DNA from: Natronococcus sp. A-GB7
Lineage (GTDB): Archaea; Halobacteriota; Halobacteria; Halobacteriales; Natrialbaceae
Direction: 5' to 3'
DNA: 64,000 bases
Assembly: GCF_029688865.1 (NCBI RefSeq)
Contig: NZ_JARUKV010000005.1
Coordinates: forward strand, 62,001 to 126,000
Position numbers and translations under genes: made by a program. The stretch's first letter is position 1. The number at the start of each line of letters is the position of its first letter. Shown here piece after piece: positions 25,937 through 34,232 of this stretch. The notes beneath the pieces are model-generated. The model saw only the letters and a list, made by a program, of their open reading frames with translations. It was not told the DNA's origin and ran no database searches.

Positions 25937-26848
25937 ATGGGGAGCGAGGATTCAGAAAGTAGTTCCACCGAGAAGGGTGAGAGCTCGCTCGACATTGAAA
26001 CCCACTCATCAGCGGATGTATTCGAGACGCTCGGCAGTGAGACGCGAATCGAGATACTGGAAGCACTGGGAAACCCCCCGGGTGAGAAGATGTCGTTCAC
26101 GGAACTGTACAAGGCTGTTGAGATAGACGACAGCGGTAATTTTGCGTACCATCTGAACAGAGTTCTGGGAACGTTTGTCCTCAAAGAGGACGAACAGTAC
26201 CTGTTGAGTCACGCCGGGGAGCAGGTGGTCGGCTCCGTTCAGGCTGGCACGTATCAGGCAAAGGCCACTGTCGAGCCCGCTGCGTTTGGTGGAACGTGCC
26301 AGCTCTGTGGGGGCGAACTCATTTTCGAATACACACAGGAGCGGGTCAGGGTGTACTGCGACGAATGCGGAGCGGGTCGCTCGTTCCCGTTTCCACCAGG
26401 ATGTCTTCCAGACTACGATATTGAGGAGCTTCCAGCGGTCTCGGCGCGTTGGTACCGAACACACGTGAAACGGGTTCTCGACAGATTCTGTCCACTCTGT
26501 GCAGGCGAGATGAGTGGCGAACTGATACACGGTGTAAACGAAGACAGCGACCCGCCAGAGCCATCACTGGCGAGATTTAGCTGCATAACGTGTGGAAAAC
26601 AGGTGCATCTGACTGGTGCAACGATTGCGACGTTCCATCCTGTTTTCGAGGGATTCCTGTTCGAACATGGGTTCGATACGAGGTGTGGCCCCCATTCTGA
26701 GGTCTGGGCTGCTCTCGACGACACGACCGAAACCACACATACCCGTGATCCTCTTTCCATCGAAGTGACCTTCACTCACGATGGAGAGACGGTGACCGGT
26801 TTCGTGGAGGAAGATGCGTCACTGACGAACGTCGAGAGACAGTGGTGA
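25937..26848 (+). CDS. ArsR-like winged-helix regulator with zinc-ribbon C-terminus
   Basis: 303 residues. A winged helix (about residues 28-95: DVFETLGSETRIEILEALG ... MSFTELYKAVEIDDSGNFAYHLNRVLG) precedes a C-terminal half with two rubredoxin-like cysteine pairs sets: CQLC...CDEC and CPLC...CITC, i.e. two candidate zinc ribbons. This combination matches the haloarchaeal HTH plus DUF7351 type (from memory). Divergently placed against the methyltransferase gene, it probably controls that gene and itself. Confidence 0.85.
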   Translation: MGSEDSESSSTEKGESSLDIETHSSADVFETLGSETRIEILEALGNPPGEKMSFTELYKAVEIDDSGNFAYHLNRVLGTFVLKEDEQYLLSHAGEQVVGSVQAGTYQAKATVEPAAFGGTCQLCGGELIFEYTQERVRVYCDECGAGRSFPFPPGCLPDYDIEELPAVSARWYRTHVKRVLDRFCPLCAGEMSGELIHGVNEDSDPPEPSLARFSCITCGKQVHLTGATIATFHPVFEGFLFEHGFDTRCGPHSEVWAALDDTTETTHTRDPLSIEVTFTHDGETVTGFVEEDASLTNVERQW

Positions 26849-26966
26849 CACTACGTTCGTTCCGGGTACTGGTACATCGTCCGGGTTCGAGTGCCGAGGC
26901 CTCGTTTCTCGCTACTGATTCGCCTGTGAGAGAGTCGAACTGTTTCCGATCCCGTGTAACAAGCTG

Positions 26967-28490
26967 TCACGCCCAGTCAGCTGATCGAAGAATCGCCTCT
27001 TGCCACCGTTTGTATCGCTGTTCGACGTTCGTCCCTTCCGTCGGAACGAACGTCCGGTCGACTTGCCAGTTCTCCTCGAGTTCGTCGAGAGAGGCCCAGT
27101 AGTCGACGGCGAGCCCAGCGGCGTACGCAGCGCCGAGGGCGGTCGTTTCGTCGACCACTGGACGGATGATCTCGTTTTGCAAGATCGTCGCCTGAAGTTG
27201 ACAAAGGAAGGTATTCCGGACAGCGCCGCCGTCAACGCGAAGCGTCGAGAGCGAGATCGATGCGTCTTCGACCATCGCCTCGGCGACGTCCCGTGTCTGG
27301 AAGGCGATCGACTCGAGCGCAGCACGAACCAGGTGTTCACGACGTGTGTCTCGTGTCAGTCCGACGATGGTCCCGCGTGCCCGCTGGTCCCAGTGTGGGG
27401 CCCCGAGCCCGGTAAGCGCCGGCACGAAATAGACGCCGTCAGTCGACTCGACCCGCCGGGCAAGCTGTTCGGACTCCGCGGGGTCCTCGATAAGCGAAAG
27501 TTGTTCGAGCCACTCTATCGCCGCTCCAGTAGTGAAAATCGGACCCTCAAGCGCGTACTGTGCAGGGTCTCCCGACAGCTGAAATCCGACCGTGGTGAGT
27601 AGCCCGTGTTCGCTCATCACGGCCCGTTCGCCGGTGTTCATGAGCATGAACGATCCCGTTCCGTAGGTCGTTTTCGTCTCGCCTGGCTCGAAGCAGGTCT
27701 GTCCGAACAACGCCGCCTGTTGGTCACCGAGTGCCGCCGCAACGGGGATTTCCGCTCCCAGGAAGCCGGCCGGATCCGTCCGTCCGTAAAGCGCTTCGTC
27801 AGCGGAGGGCCGAACCTCCGGGAGCGCGGCCGCCGGAACGTTGAACTCCGCCAGAAGATCGTCGTCCCACTCCAGATCGAACGTATTGAACAGCATCGTT
27901 CGAGACGCATTGGTAACGTCCGTCACGTGATTGCCCGTTAGATTGTATACGAGCCAACTGTCGATCGTTCCGAGGAGCAGCTCTCCGTCCGCCGCTCGGT
28001 CGCGGACATCTCGAGAACGCAACCGGCTGAGTGTGATCGGATCGGTGTTATCGAGCAGCCACTCGGCTTTCGGTGCCGAAAAGTACGCATTCGGCTCGAG
28101 TCCAGTTTTGTACCGGACGGCGTCGACTTTGTCTTCAGCCTCGAGGCGCTCGATCCGATCCGTCGTTCGACGGTCTTGCCAGACGATCGCGTTCGTAACC
28201 GGCTTCCCTGTCGACGCGTCCCAGAGGACGATCGTCTCTCGCTGGTTCGCTACACCGATCGCTTCCAGCTGGTTCGCCTCGAGGGGACCACGCTCGAGTG
28301 CGTCGGTGATTACACGTTTGGTGTTGTCCCAGATTTCCATCGGGTCGTGCTCGACCCACCCCTGATTCGGATACAACTGTTCGTGTGTGCGAGAGGCGCT
28401 CGAGACGACGTTCCCGCCGTGATCAAAGACACTGAACCGAGTCCCCGCCGTTCCCTGGTTGATTGAACCGACGTACGTGTTTTGAGACAT
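26967..28490 (-). CDS. Glycerol kinase paralogue with substituted active-site Asp
   Basis: 507 residues, full FGGY length. Most glycerol-kinase blocks are kept: WVEHDPMEIW, NQRETIVLW (glycerol-site Arg/Glu), VWQDRRTTDR, NASRTMLFN, GDQQAALFGQ with the catalytic-base Asp, TYGTGSFMLMNTG and GLGAPHWDQRARG. The N-terminal phosphate/Mg motif, normally D-Q-G-T-T, reads here S-I-N-Q-G-T-A-G-T-R: Asp to Asn (residue 11, codon AAC) and Thr to Ala. YFSATK of the canonical paralogue is YFSAPK. The other copy at 40909 is canonical. It may be slow, accept another substrate, or be regulatory. No glp dehydrogenase genes adjoin. Moderately lower GC than core genes. Confidence 0.9.
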   Translation of the reverse strand: MSQNTYVGSINQGTAGTRFSVFDHGGNVVSSASRTHEQLYPNQGWVEHDPMEIWDNTKRVITDALERGPLEANQLEAIGVANQRETIVLWDASTGKPVTNAIVWQDRRTTDRIERLEAEDKVDAVRYKTGLEPNAYFSAPKAEWLLDNTDPITLSRLRSRDVRDRAADGELLLGTIDSWLVYNLTGNHVTDVTNASRTMLFNTFDLEWDDDLLAEFNVPAAALPEVRPSADEALYGRTDPAGFLGAEIPVAAALGDQQAALFGQTCFEPGETKTTYGTGSFMLMNTGERAVMSEHGLLTTVGFQLSGDPAQYALEGPIFTTGAAIEWLEQLSLIEDPAESEQLARRVESTDGVYFVPALTGLGAPHWDQRARGTIVGLTRDTRREHLVRAALESIAFQTRDVAEAMVEDASISLSTLRVDGGAVRNTFLCQLQATILQNEIIRPVVDETTALGAAYAAGLAVDYWASLDELEENWQVDRTFVPTEGTNVEQRYKRWQEAILRSADWA

Positions 28491-28866
28491 CCCGTAGGTA
28501 ACACACTCCGTATCTGACGCGAGTTGTCGACTGGAACAATCTCGAGTCCAGTCTCCGTCGTCTTGGTAAAAAGGTCAAGGCGGACGTGAATCTTTGTAAT
28601 GAGCGGCGGGATGGACAGACGATACGGGTTATCGTCGCCAATCGGATTCCTCGTTCGTCCGGACGGACTGGCCGGAGCCGTCACCCGTCGTAGTACGTGG
28701 CTCCACAACAGCTTGTGCAGTCAGTCCGTGGCAATCAACGGCTAACAATAGTGTTTGAAAACCACATTATTGTGCACGGAAACGTACGTATGCGATGTAA
28801 GATAGTGAAGGATATTTCCAAGAACCAAAAGATGTTTTACTACATGGCGTAAATAATCAAGCAGTC
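28491..28866. other. Intergenic stretch with candidate dyad
   Basis: No gene seen on either strand. AT-rich from 28745 onward. An imperfect inverted repeat, ACAATAGTG at 28745-28753 facing CACATTATTGT at 28763-28773, could be an operator. A TTTTACTA element near 28835 may be the TATA box for the small ORF at 28867. Confidence 0.4.
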
Positions 28867-29043
28867 ATGTATCACGAACTCGACTCTCGAGAAGTAACGG
28901 AACCACGAACCCCGATGGTCGGTAGCGAAAGTAGAACGGGCCAACCTCAGTCGCCAATGTTCGGTACTGACAATACTTTCGACGAAACTACCCAGTCACC
29001 GATGGTTGGTGGCTCCGGCCGGCCCGTTCAGACGAACGGATAG
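28867..29043 (+). CDS. 58-residue ORF with three TPMVG-like repeats
   Basis: ATG at 28867 to TAG at 29041-29043. The peptide contains three copies of a short motif with a 14-15 residue period: RTPMVGS (residues 14-20), QSPMFGT (28-34) and QSPMVGG (43-49), the Pro of each at residues 16, 30 and 45. The rest is polar (Thr, Glu, Asp, Gln). No signal, no membrane helix, no cysteines. A TATA-like TTTTACTA lies 30 bases upstream and the 28-bp dyad about 100 bases upstream. No family is recognised. The regular repeat argues that it is translated, but there is no other proof. Confidence 0.55.
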   Translation: MYHELDSREVTEPRTPMVGSESRTGQPQSPMFGTDNTFDETTQSPMVGGSGRPVQTNG

Positions 29044-29639
29044 TTGTAGGCTCCAGTCTGACCTCCTACCGACACCTCGATCGATCCGATCGCTCTTCTC
29101 GAGTTTGTTTAGTCGTCATACAGAACCTATTCCGGCCAGATCTTGCAGCGAGTGCGTGACTGCTCACGCGACACTCTGTAGGACCGGTTTCCCGAGTTGA
29201 CTGGACGTCATTGATCGACTCGACCGGGAGCAGCCCAGCCTGCGAAATGCCGTGGTGGACCTCGAGCAGTTCGGACACCGTCGGTTCTTCCACCAGATGT
29301 CTCTAGGTAGTGACGACCCCGGCCTGTGGCTTCCCGGGGTGAGCACGACTGCCTCGAGGGAGACCGATCGCTCGAGATCGAGTTACCGTCGAACCGCCCG
29401 CGGCGTCGTCGGCCATAGCCGACATCGCGCTGGTCGAGATCCTCGATCCGTATCGGTCCGTCCTCCGTGTTCGCCGTCCGACGGTCGGCTGCCGTCATCG
29501 TCTCAACGAAAAACGACGCTGCGAACCGGCGCCAATCGCCCGCGTGAAATCATTTCGCGCTCTGGAAACGGTCGGTCCCCGGGGTTTCTTACCCAAAGCT
29601 CGCGGTTTCCGGGGGTTGAGGGGAACCACCCCTGCTCCG
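29044..29639. other. Gene-less stretch, possibly a decayed gene
   Basis: No frame is intact. On the minus strand an ATG at 29498 stands in the same position relative to repeat element A as the methyltransferase start stands to element B, and begins a plausible acidic stretch (M-T-A-A-D-R-R-T-A-N-T-E-D-G). Coding signal then breaks up, with another plausible segment (EEPTVSELLEVHHGISQAGLL) in a different frame at about 29285-29200. I read this as a possible frameshifted remnant, weakly supported. Confidence 0.35.
29521..29557. repeat. Repeat element A (partner of 30489-30525)
   Basis: 37 bases nearly identical to 30489-30525 (three or four differences by eye). It contains the imperfect dyad GTGAAATCATTTCGC at 29544-29558. 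It lies about 80 bases beyond the end of the methyltransferase gene and 23 bases before the minus-strand ATG at 29498. Confidence 0.7.
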
Positions 29640-30464
29640 CTATCGCAGAGTGAGGACGAACGATTCTATCGGGAAGACGATCCCGTCGTCGTCGGTATAC
29701 GCCTCGAGTCCGTCCTCGACGGCCGAGACGAGCGCATCTCGAACGTTCCGACCGACGCCGCTGATGGGCTCGGCCAGCGGCGAACTCGCCGCCTCCCGAC
29801 GCACGAACTCCTCGGCCGAGGGGTAACGCACCGAGCCGATCTCGATCGCGACCGACACCTCACCGAACCCGGCATCGCGGGCGAACGTTCGAAGCTCCTC
29901 CTCGTGCCACGCGGGAAACGGCGAGCGCATCATCGCACCGGCGTCCTCGCCGACGTGGCGCTCCAGCGCCTCGGCCAGCACGACGTATCCGGGCTGGTGC
30001 TCCAGTGGCCGCCAGACGCTTATCACCACGCATCCGTCCGACCCGCAGACGCGACCCATCTCCTCGAGTGCAGCCGTCGGATCGTCGACGAACTGGAGCG
30101 CCTGCTGGCAGCAGACGGCGTCGAACCCGCCTCCGGAGAACGGCAACTCCGTCGCATCGCCCGCTCGCCACTCGATTTCGAGTTGCGCCTCCGCTGCGGT
30201 CCTCGCTGCCACCTCGAGCATCCCCTCGTTGACGTCGAGCCCGACCACCGAGCCAGCGTCGCCGACTCGGGCGGCAGCGTGTCGCGCCACGACGCCGGTT
30301 CCACAGGCGACGTCGAGCACCCGATCCCCGTTCCCGACGTCGGCTCGGTCGACGAGGCGTTCCGCCCACGGGACGAAAATCGCCGGCACGAGGTACCGCT
30401 CGTAGGCTTCGGGGGCGCTGCGGTCGAGCTGCCAGCCGGTCGATCGGCGTGTCTGATCGCTCAT
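29640..30464 (-). CDS. Class I SAM-dependent methyltransferase (UbiE/COQ5-like)
   Basis: 274 residues from the ATG at 30464. Motif I VLDVACGTGVVARHA, motif II VVGLDVNEGML, then GDATELPFSGGGFDAVCCQQALQF and GSDGCVVISVWRP match methyltransferase-11/UbiE enzymes, with a C-terminal helical segment. Substrate unknown. Its promoter region carries repeat element B with the perfect dyad GTGAAATCGTTTCAC. Upstream on the same strand are a FilR1-type regulator, a hydrolase and a second FilR1 regulator, so the four may form one locus. Confidence 0.88.
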   Translation of the reverse strand: MSDQTRRSTGWQLDRSAPEAYERYLVPAIFVPWAERLVDRADVGNGDRVLDVACGTGVVARHAAARVGDAGSVVGLDVNEGMLEVAARTAAEAQLEIEWRAGDATELPFSGGGFDAVCCQQALQFVDDPTAALEEMGRVCGSDGCVVISVWRPLEHQPGYVVLAEALERHVGEDAGAMMRSPFPAWHEEELRTFARDAGFGEVSVAIEIGSVRYPSAEEFVRREAASSPLAEPISGVGRNVRDALVSAVEDGLEAYTDDDGIVFPIESFVLTLR

Positions 30465-30488
30465 AGTACTACGAACGGAGAGTACGCC

Positions 30489-30525
30489 GCGAACCGGCGT
30501 CAATCGCCCGCGTGAAATCGTTTCA
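30489..30525. repeat. Repeat element B, 5' of the methyltransferase gene
   Basis: Second copy of the 37-base element at 29521-29557. The two copies bracket the methyltransferase gene at similar distances from a minus-strand ATG (25 and 23 bases). Confidence 0.7.
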
Positions 30526-30526
30526 C
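30512..30526. promoter_or_regulatory. Perfect dyad GTGAAA-TCG-TTTCAC
   Basis: A 15-base palindrome about 50 bases before the methyltransferase ATG (minus strand). Position and symmetry fit an operator for a winged-helix dimer, for which the adjacent FilR1-type regulators are candidates (inference). Confidence 0.55.
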
Positions 30527-30594
30527 ATCGTGAACGCTCGAGCGTCCGAGAACGAGTTCGGCGTCGTCGACATCGGTTCGATTCGGCGGCTGGA

Positions 30595-31413
30595 TCACGC
30601 GAGCGGATCGACCGAGAGGAGGTCCCCCGCTTCGTCGAGGGGCGTCGCAGCCGCGCGATATCGCTCGACGATCGACTCCCCCCACTCGTACGCCCGCGGC
30701 GCGTCGGTGTCGACGAGCGATCGGATCATCCCGGAATCGGGTTCGTAACAGCAGACGCTCAGGTGGTCGTCCGTGAGACAGATACCGCACCAGTCGCTGT
30801 TCGGGAGATCGTCGTGGATGTACACGTCGTGGGTGTCGAGCTCGGCCGCCTCCGAGACGAGCTCGGGATTCCACGCGTGGACGGACTCGAACACCGCAGG
30901 CGGGTAGATCATCGTCACCGCCAGCCCGTCGAAGACGCTCTCGAAGAAGTGCTCGAGGACGCTCGCCTTCAATAGTACCATTCCGAACCCCCGAACCGTC
31001 TCGGTGTCGTCGATGAGGTCTCGATTCCGCTCCATCGGTTCGTACGGATATCCTGGACCTGGGTACGAGACCACCGCGTCGGCGAGCAAGTCTACCCGAA
31101 AGCCGTCGAGTTCGTACGGGAGCCACGGGGAGACGTCGCGAAGCCGACGCTCGAGCGCCATCGCGTCGACGAACGCCGCCAGTCGGTCGGCGACGAACTC
31201 GCCTAACCCGGTCAGCCGATACCACCTGCCGTCGCGCTCGATCCAGTGTCGCTCCTCGAAGTCGGCGAGCACGCGGCCGATAGTCGGCGCGGACGCACCC
31301 GTCGCCTCGCGCAGGTCGTGTCGGTCACACGGGCGCTCGGTCAGCGCTTCCAGAACCCCGGTGCGGTGGGCGGAACTGGCGAGGAACTCGACCTCGTCGA
31401 GTGTCGCACTCAT
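30595..31413 (-). CDS. FilR1-type winged-helix transcriptional regulator
   Basis: 272 residues. N-terminal winged helix (about residues 1-75: EVEFLASSAHRTGVLEALTERPCDRHDLREATGASAPTIGRVLADFEERHWIE) followed by a FilR1-type domain recognisable by IHDDLPNSDWCGICLTDDHLSVCCYEPDSG and VDTDAPRAYEWGESIVERYR. FilR1 domains occur in archaeal regulators such as methanogen FilR1 and many haloarchaeal proteins; they likely bind a small ligand. A paralogue with the same layout is at 32476. Start chosen at the ATG 31413; seven more codons upstream are open. Confidence 0.85.
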   Translation of the reverse strand: MSATLDEVEFLASSAHRTGVLEALTERPCDRHDLREATGASAPTIGRVLADFEERHWIERDGRWYRLTGLGEFVADRLAAFVDAMALERRLRDVSPWLPYELDGFRVDLLADAVVSYPGPGYPYEPMERNRDLIDDTETVRGFGMVLLKASVLEHFFESVFDGLAVTMIYPPAVFESVHAWNPELVSEAAELDTHDVYIHDDLPNSDWCGICLTDDHLSVCCYEPDSGMIRSLVDTDAPRAYEWGESIVERYRAAATPLDEAGDLLSVDPLA

Positions 31414-31475
31414 ACGGTTGCTACTCGGTGACACACCAAAACAGTATAGCCGAAGCCGCGTTCATCGCGGACGGA

Positions 31476-32318
31476 TCACCGTCGGTCACGGGTAAACGCG
31501 AGCACCTCGTTCGTAAACCGGTCCGGCGCGGTGACGTTCGCCTCGTGTCCGTGTCCGTCGATGGTGACGACTCGGCCGTTCGGCAGCGCGTCGGCGACCG
31601 CGTCCGTCGCATCGAGAAGCCACTCGCCGCTCTCGCTACCCGCGACGAGCAGCGTCGGGACGGTCAGCTCCGCGAACCGGTCCGGGTCGAACTCGTAGTC
31701 GGCGGCGACTGCCGCTTCCAGCTTGGGGAGGATCGTCTCGAGGAAGGTGTCGACGTACGCCGGCCACGTCGGATCCGTGTGCAGCGCCTCGAGCTCGTCG
31801 GGCGTGAGCAGGGCGAGCTCCTCCAGAAAGACCGTGACTGCTCGGTCGTTCTCGCCGTCGTCCAGCAACGCCAGCATAGTCGCGAACACCTCGTCGACGT
31901 CGAGTGCGGCTTCGAACCCCGGAACGGCGGGTTCGTGCAGGACGAGGCTGCGGAGGTTGTCGGTTCGCAGGGCCGCTTCGAGCGCGTGGAACGCGCCGCC
32001 GGACTCCGCGAGCAGGGCCACGGGCTCGTCGATCGAGTCGACGACCGCGACGACGTCCTCGAACTCCCGCTCTAGCTCGAACTCGCCGGGGTGTTCGCTC
32101 TCGCCGTGACCGCGACAGTCCATCGCGTAGACGGTGTGGCGTTCGGCGACGGTGTCGCGGACACCGGAGAGATCCCAGTACCGGTGATCGATGCTCGCTC
32201 CGTGGACGAGCACGAACGGTGTCCCGCGTCCCGTTCGTTCGAACGCGATTTCGGTTCCGTCGGCCGACGTGACTGTTTCCATCTCGGTAGCCGTGTCGGA
32301 GAGTGTGTGTTCGGTCAT
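31476..32318 (-). CDS. Alpha/beta-fold hydrolase
   Basis: 280 residues from the ATG at 32318. Oxyanion block FVLVHGASIDHRYWD, the DCRGHGES loop, a nucleophile elbow AESGGAFHAL (Ser within A-E-S-G-G, one residue off the usual G-x-S-x-G), an acid-side VPTLLVAGSESGEW segment and the catalytic His in IDGHGHEANVTAPDRF. Could be an esterase, lactonase or dehalogenase-like enzyme. The gene lies between two FilR1 regulators on the same strand. Confidence 0.88.
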   Translation of the reverse strand: MTEHTLSDTATEMETVTSADGTEIAFERTGRGTPFVLVHGASIDHRYWDLSGVRDTVAERHTVYAMDCRGHGESEHPGEFELEREFEDVVAVVDSIDEPVALLAESGGAFHALEAALRTDNLRSLVLHEPAVPGFEAALDVDEVFATMLALLDDGENDRAVTVFLEELALLTPDELEALHTDPTWPAYVDTFLETILPKLEAAVAADYEFDPDRFAELTVPTLLVAGSESGEWLLDATDAVADALPNGRVVTIDGHGHEANVTAPDRFTNEVLAFTRDRR

Positions 32319-32475
32319 GGTTCGATTACCTACCTTCACCTGGAGCGACGCCGGGAGTAGTCGTGTAACTATCTAGTGAAATATTGCGCGGTGTGCAACC
32401 GAGACGCGTCGATCACCGCACTCGACTGCACATCGGCCGTCGGAGGCTCAGCCGAGATCGGTCACCACGACCTGG

Positions 32476-33303
32476 CTACGGGACCGTGAACTGCTCGGGA
32501 ACCGGCGTCTCGAGTGCGTCTTCGTCGACCGGTCGCGCCTCCTCGCGGTACCGCTCGAAGACGGTTCGCGCCCACGCTCTGGCCTCGGGCGCGTCGCTGT
32601 CGACCCACGCCCGCAGCGCCCTGGTTTCGGTGTCGTGACAGCAGATACCCACGCGATCGTCGAAGATGTCGATTCCACAGCGCGTCCTGTCGGGGAGATC
32701 GTCGTGGACGAGAACGGTACAGTGGTCCCGGGCAACCACTTCCTCGAAACGGTCGGGGTCCCATGCGACGGTCGCCGCCAGGACGGCCGGCGAGTACACG
32801 ACCTCGATCTCCGTGCCGTCATCGACGGCCTGACAGAACGCCTCGTTGGCGACCGATTTGAACACGGTCGCTCCGAGCGCGTGCACCGACTCGCTTTCGT
32901 CGACCAGTTGGACCACTCGATCGACCGGTTCGTACGGGTAGCCCGGGGCCGGATAGGAGACGACGGCGTCCGCGAACAGCTCCGCGGAGAACCCCTCCAT
33001 CTCCCGCGGGAGCCACTGCCAGACGTCGCGGAGTTTCATTTCGGTCTCCATCGCGTCGTGCAGTTCGCCGAAGCGTTCGGCGACGAACTCGCCGAGTGGC
33101 GTGAGTTCGTACGTCGGTCCGTTCCGTTCGATCCACCGTCGTTCCTCGAAATCGCCGAGGACGCGTCCGACGGTCGAGGCGTGGGCGCCAGTCAGTGATC
33201 GCAGGTCAGCCCGGTCGTACTCCCGTTCGGCGAGCGCATCGAGTATTCCGACCCGGTGGTTCGAACTGGCGATAAATTCGATCTCCTCGATCGGCGATCC
33301 CAT
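32476..33303 (-). CDS. FilR1-type winged-helix transcriptional regulator (paralogue)
   Basis: 275 residues, same layout and many identical blocks as the 30595 protein (for example WHTH EIEFIASSNHRVGILDALAEREYDRADLR, and VVSYPAPGYPYEPVDR, VDSDAPEARAWARTVFERYR). The two are probably an old tandem duplication around the hydrolase gene. They may share or divide ligand and target. Start ATG at 33303 coincides with the motif boundary. Confidence 0.85.
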   Translation of the reverse strand: MGSPIEEIEFIASSNHRVGILDALAEREYDRADLRSLTGAHASTVGRVLGDFEERRWIERNGPTYELTPLGEFVAERFGELHDAMETEMKLRDVWQWLPREMEGFSAELFADAVVSYPAPGYPYEPVDRVVQLVDESESVHALGATVFKSVANEAFCQAVDDGTEIEVVYSPAVLAATVAWDPDRFEEVVARDHCTVLVHDDLPDRTRCGIDIFDDRVGICCHDTETRALRAWVDSDAPEARAWARTVFERYREEARPVDEDALETPVPEQFTVP

Positions 33304-34232
33304 TGCAGACGATCGGACGGAACCGGTATTACGTCTTTGGGGTGCTACGCAGTCCGACGAAGAACTGAGGTCACAGCTCGGAGTCGGACCGGTAGTGGTC
33401 TACCGGTTCGACGTTCGAGGTGGTTTCGAGGTCATTCGACAGCCCCAACTAACCGCGACCGTAGCAATGTAACAATCCCCCAAGAGCGGCTGGATGCGCA
33501 CCTGACTATTCACTCCGCGAGTCGCTGAGAGGAATAATGGAACTTTGAGGGTCAGAGATGCCTTTAGCAAGGCTTCGATCGGTGGACCAAGTCGACCAAC
33601 CAGATCTACTCGAGAAAAACATCAATAGACGGATCATACAATACAACATGGTAGCCCAAACACTGCGCTTTCTACGGATTCGATGGTAAAAGCGGCGTCT
33701 TCAACTCGAGATCATATATCATATCTTACGAGACGTCGAGATTCAGCTGCAGCCCTTTTCTGTTGCAGTTTGAATACAATACTGGGCGCCGTCGATCTCG
33801 ACAGCAGTTCGGTCACCATCGACCCGCGATGGCGAAGCCGCTGGCGTGCCTCGATTGCTGTCAGCTAGTCAACGTACTCGGCTCCGGACCGCTCCCGTGA
33901 GAGGCGTTGACGTATCGCTCCGCGAGAACCACGTTATCTCTCGGAGCGAACAGCCAGCCTGCTGAAGGTGGACGGCGAACGCCCTGCTGGGAGTCCGCAG
34001 AACGCAAAGGGAGCTGCTCTCGAGGCGGATGCGTGATTCGTCGACCAGTAGAAAACACTGCTCTCCAATCGATTGCACGACACCGTCGCTTTCGTAACCG
34101 TCGCTGTCCGCTCTTTTTCCGTCTCCGATACACGAATCGGGGGTCTCTCGACCCGACGTTCGTTCGAAAGTGACCGTGTCAGAATAGTTCATATAGCTAG
34201 AGTAATAGTGCTACGGGTGAGAAATAGAGGGA
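33304..34232. other. Long gene-less stretch
   Basis: No intact gene is seen in 929 bases. GC is lower than average at 33640-33740. It includes a degraded transposase-like fragment (33743-33868). The strongest open frames around 33870-34190 are Arg/Ser-rich and unconvincing. The last 40 bases carry a CATATAGC promoter-like element for the aldolase gene. Confidence 0.45.
33743..33868 (-). pseudogene. Possible IS6-like transposase fragment
   Basis: A 41-codon open stretch without a start codon reads P-S-R-V-D-G-D-R-T-A-V-E-I-D-G-A-Q-Y-C-I-Q-T-A, resembling the first DDE motif region of haloarchaeal IS6-type transposases (consensus VDETAVxIxGxxYWxYxA, from memory). The catalytic Asp is not in the right place and the rest of the gene is absent. 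Assignment is weak and made by eye. Confidence 0.3.

Noticed and set aside
33869-34192. 107-residue minus-strand frame
   Set aside because: Arg/Ser-rich, no recognisable family, in a gap with no promoter or neighbours to support it.
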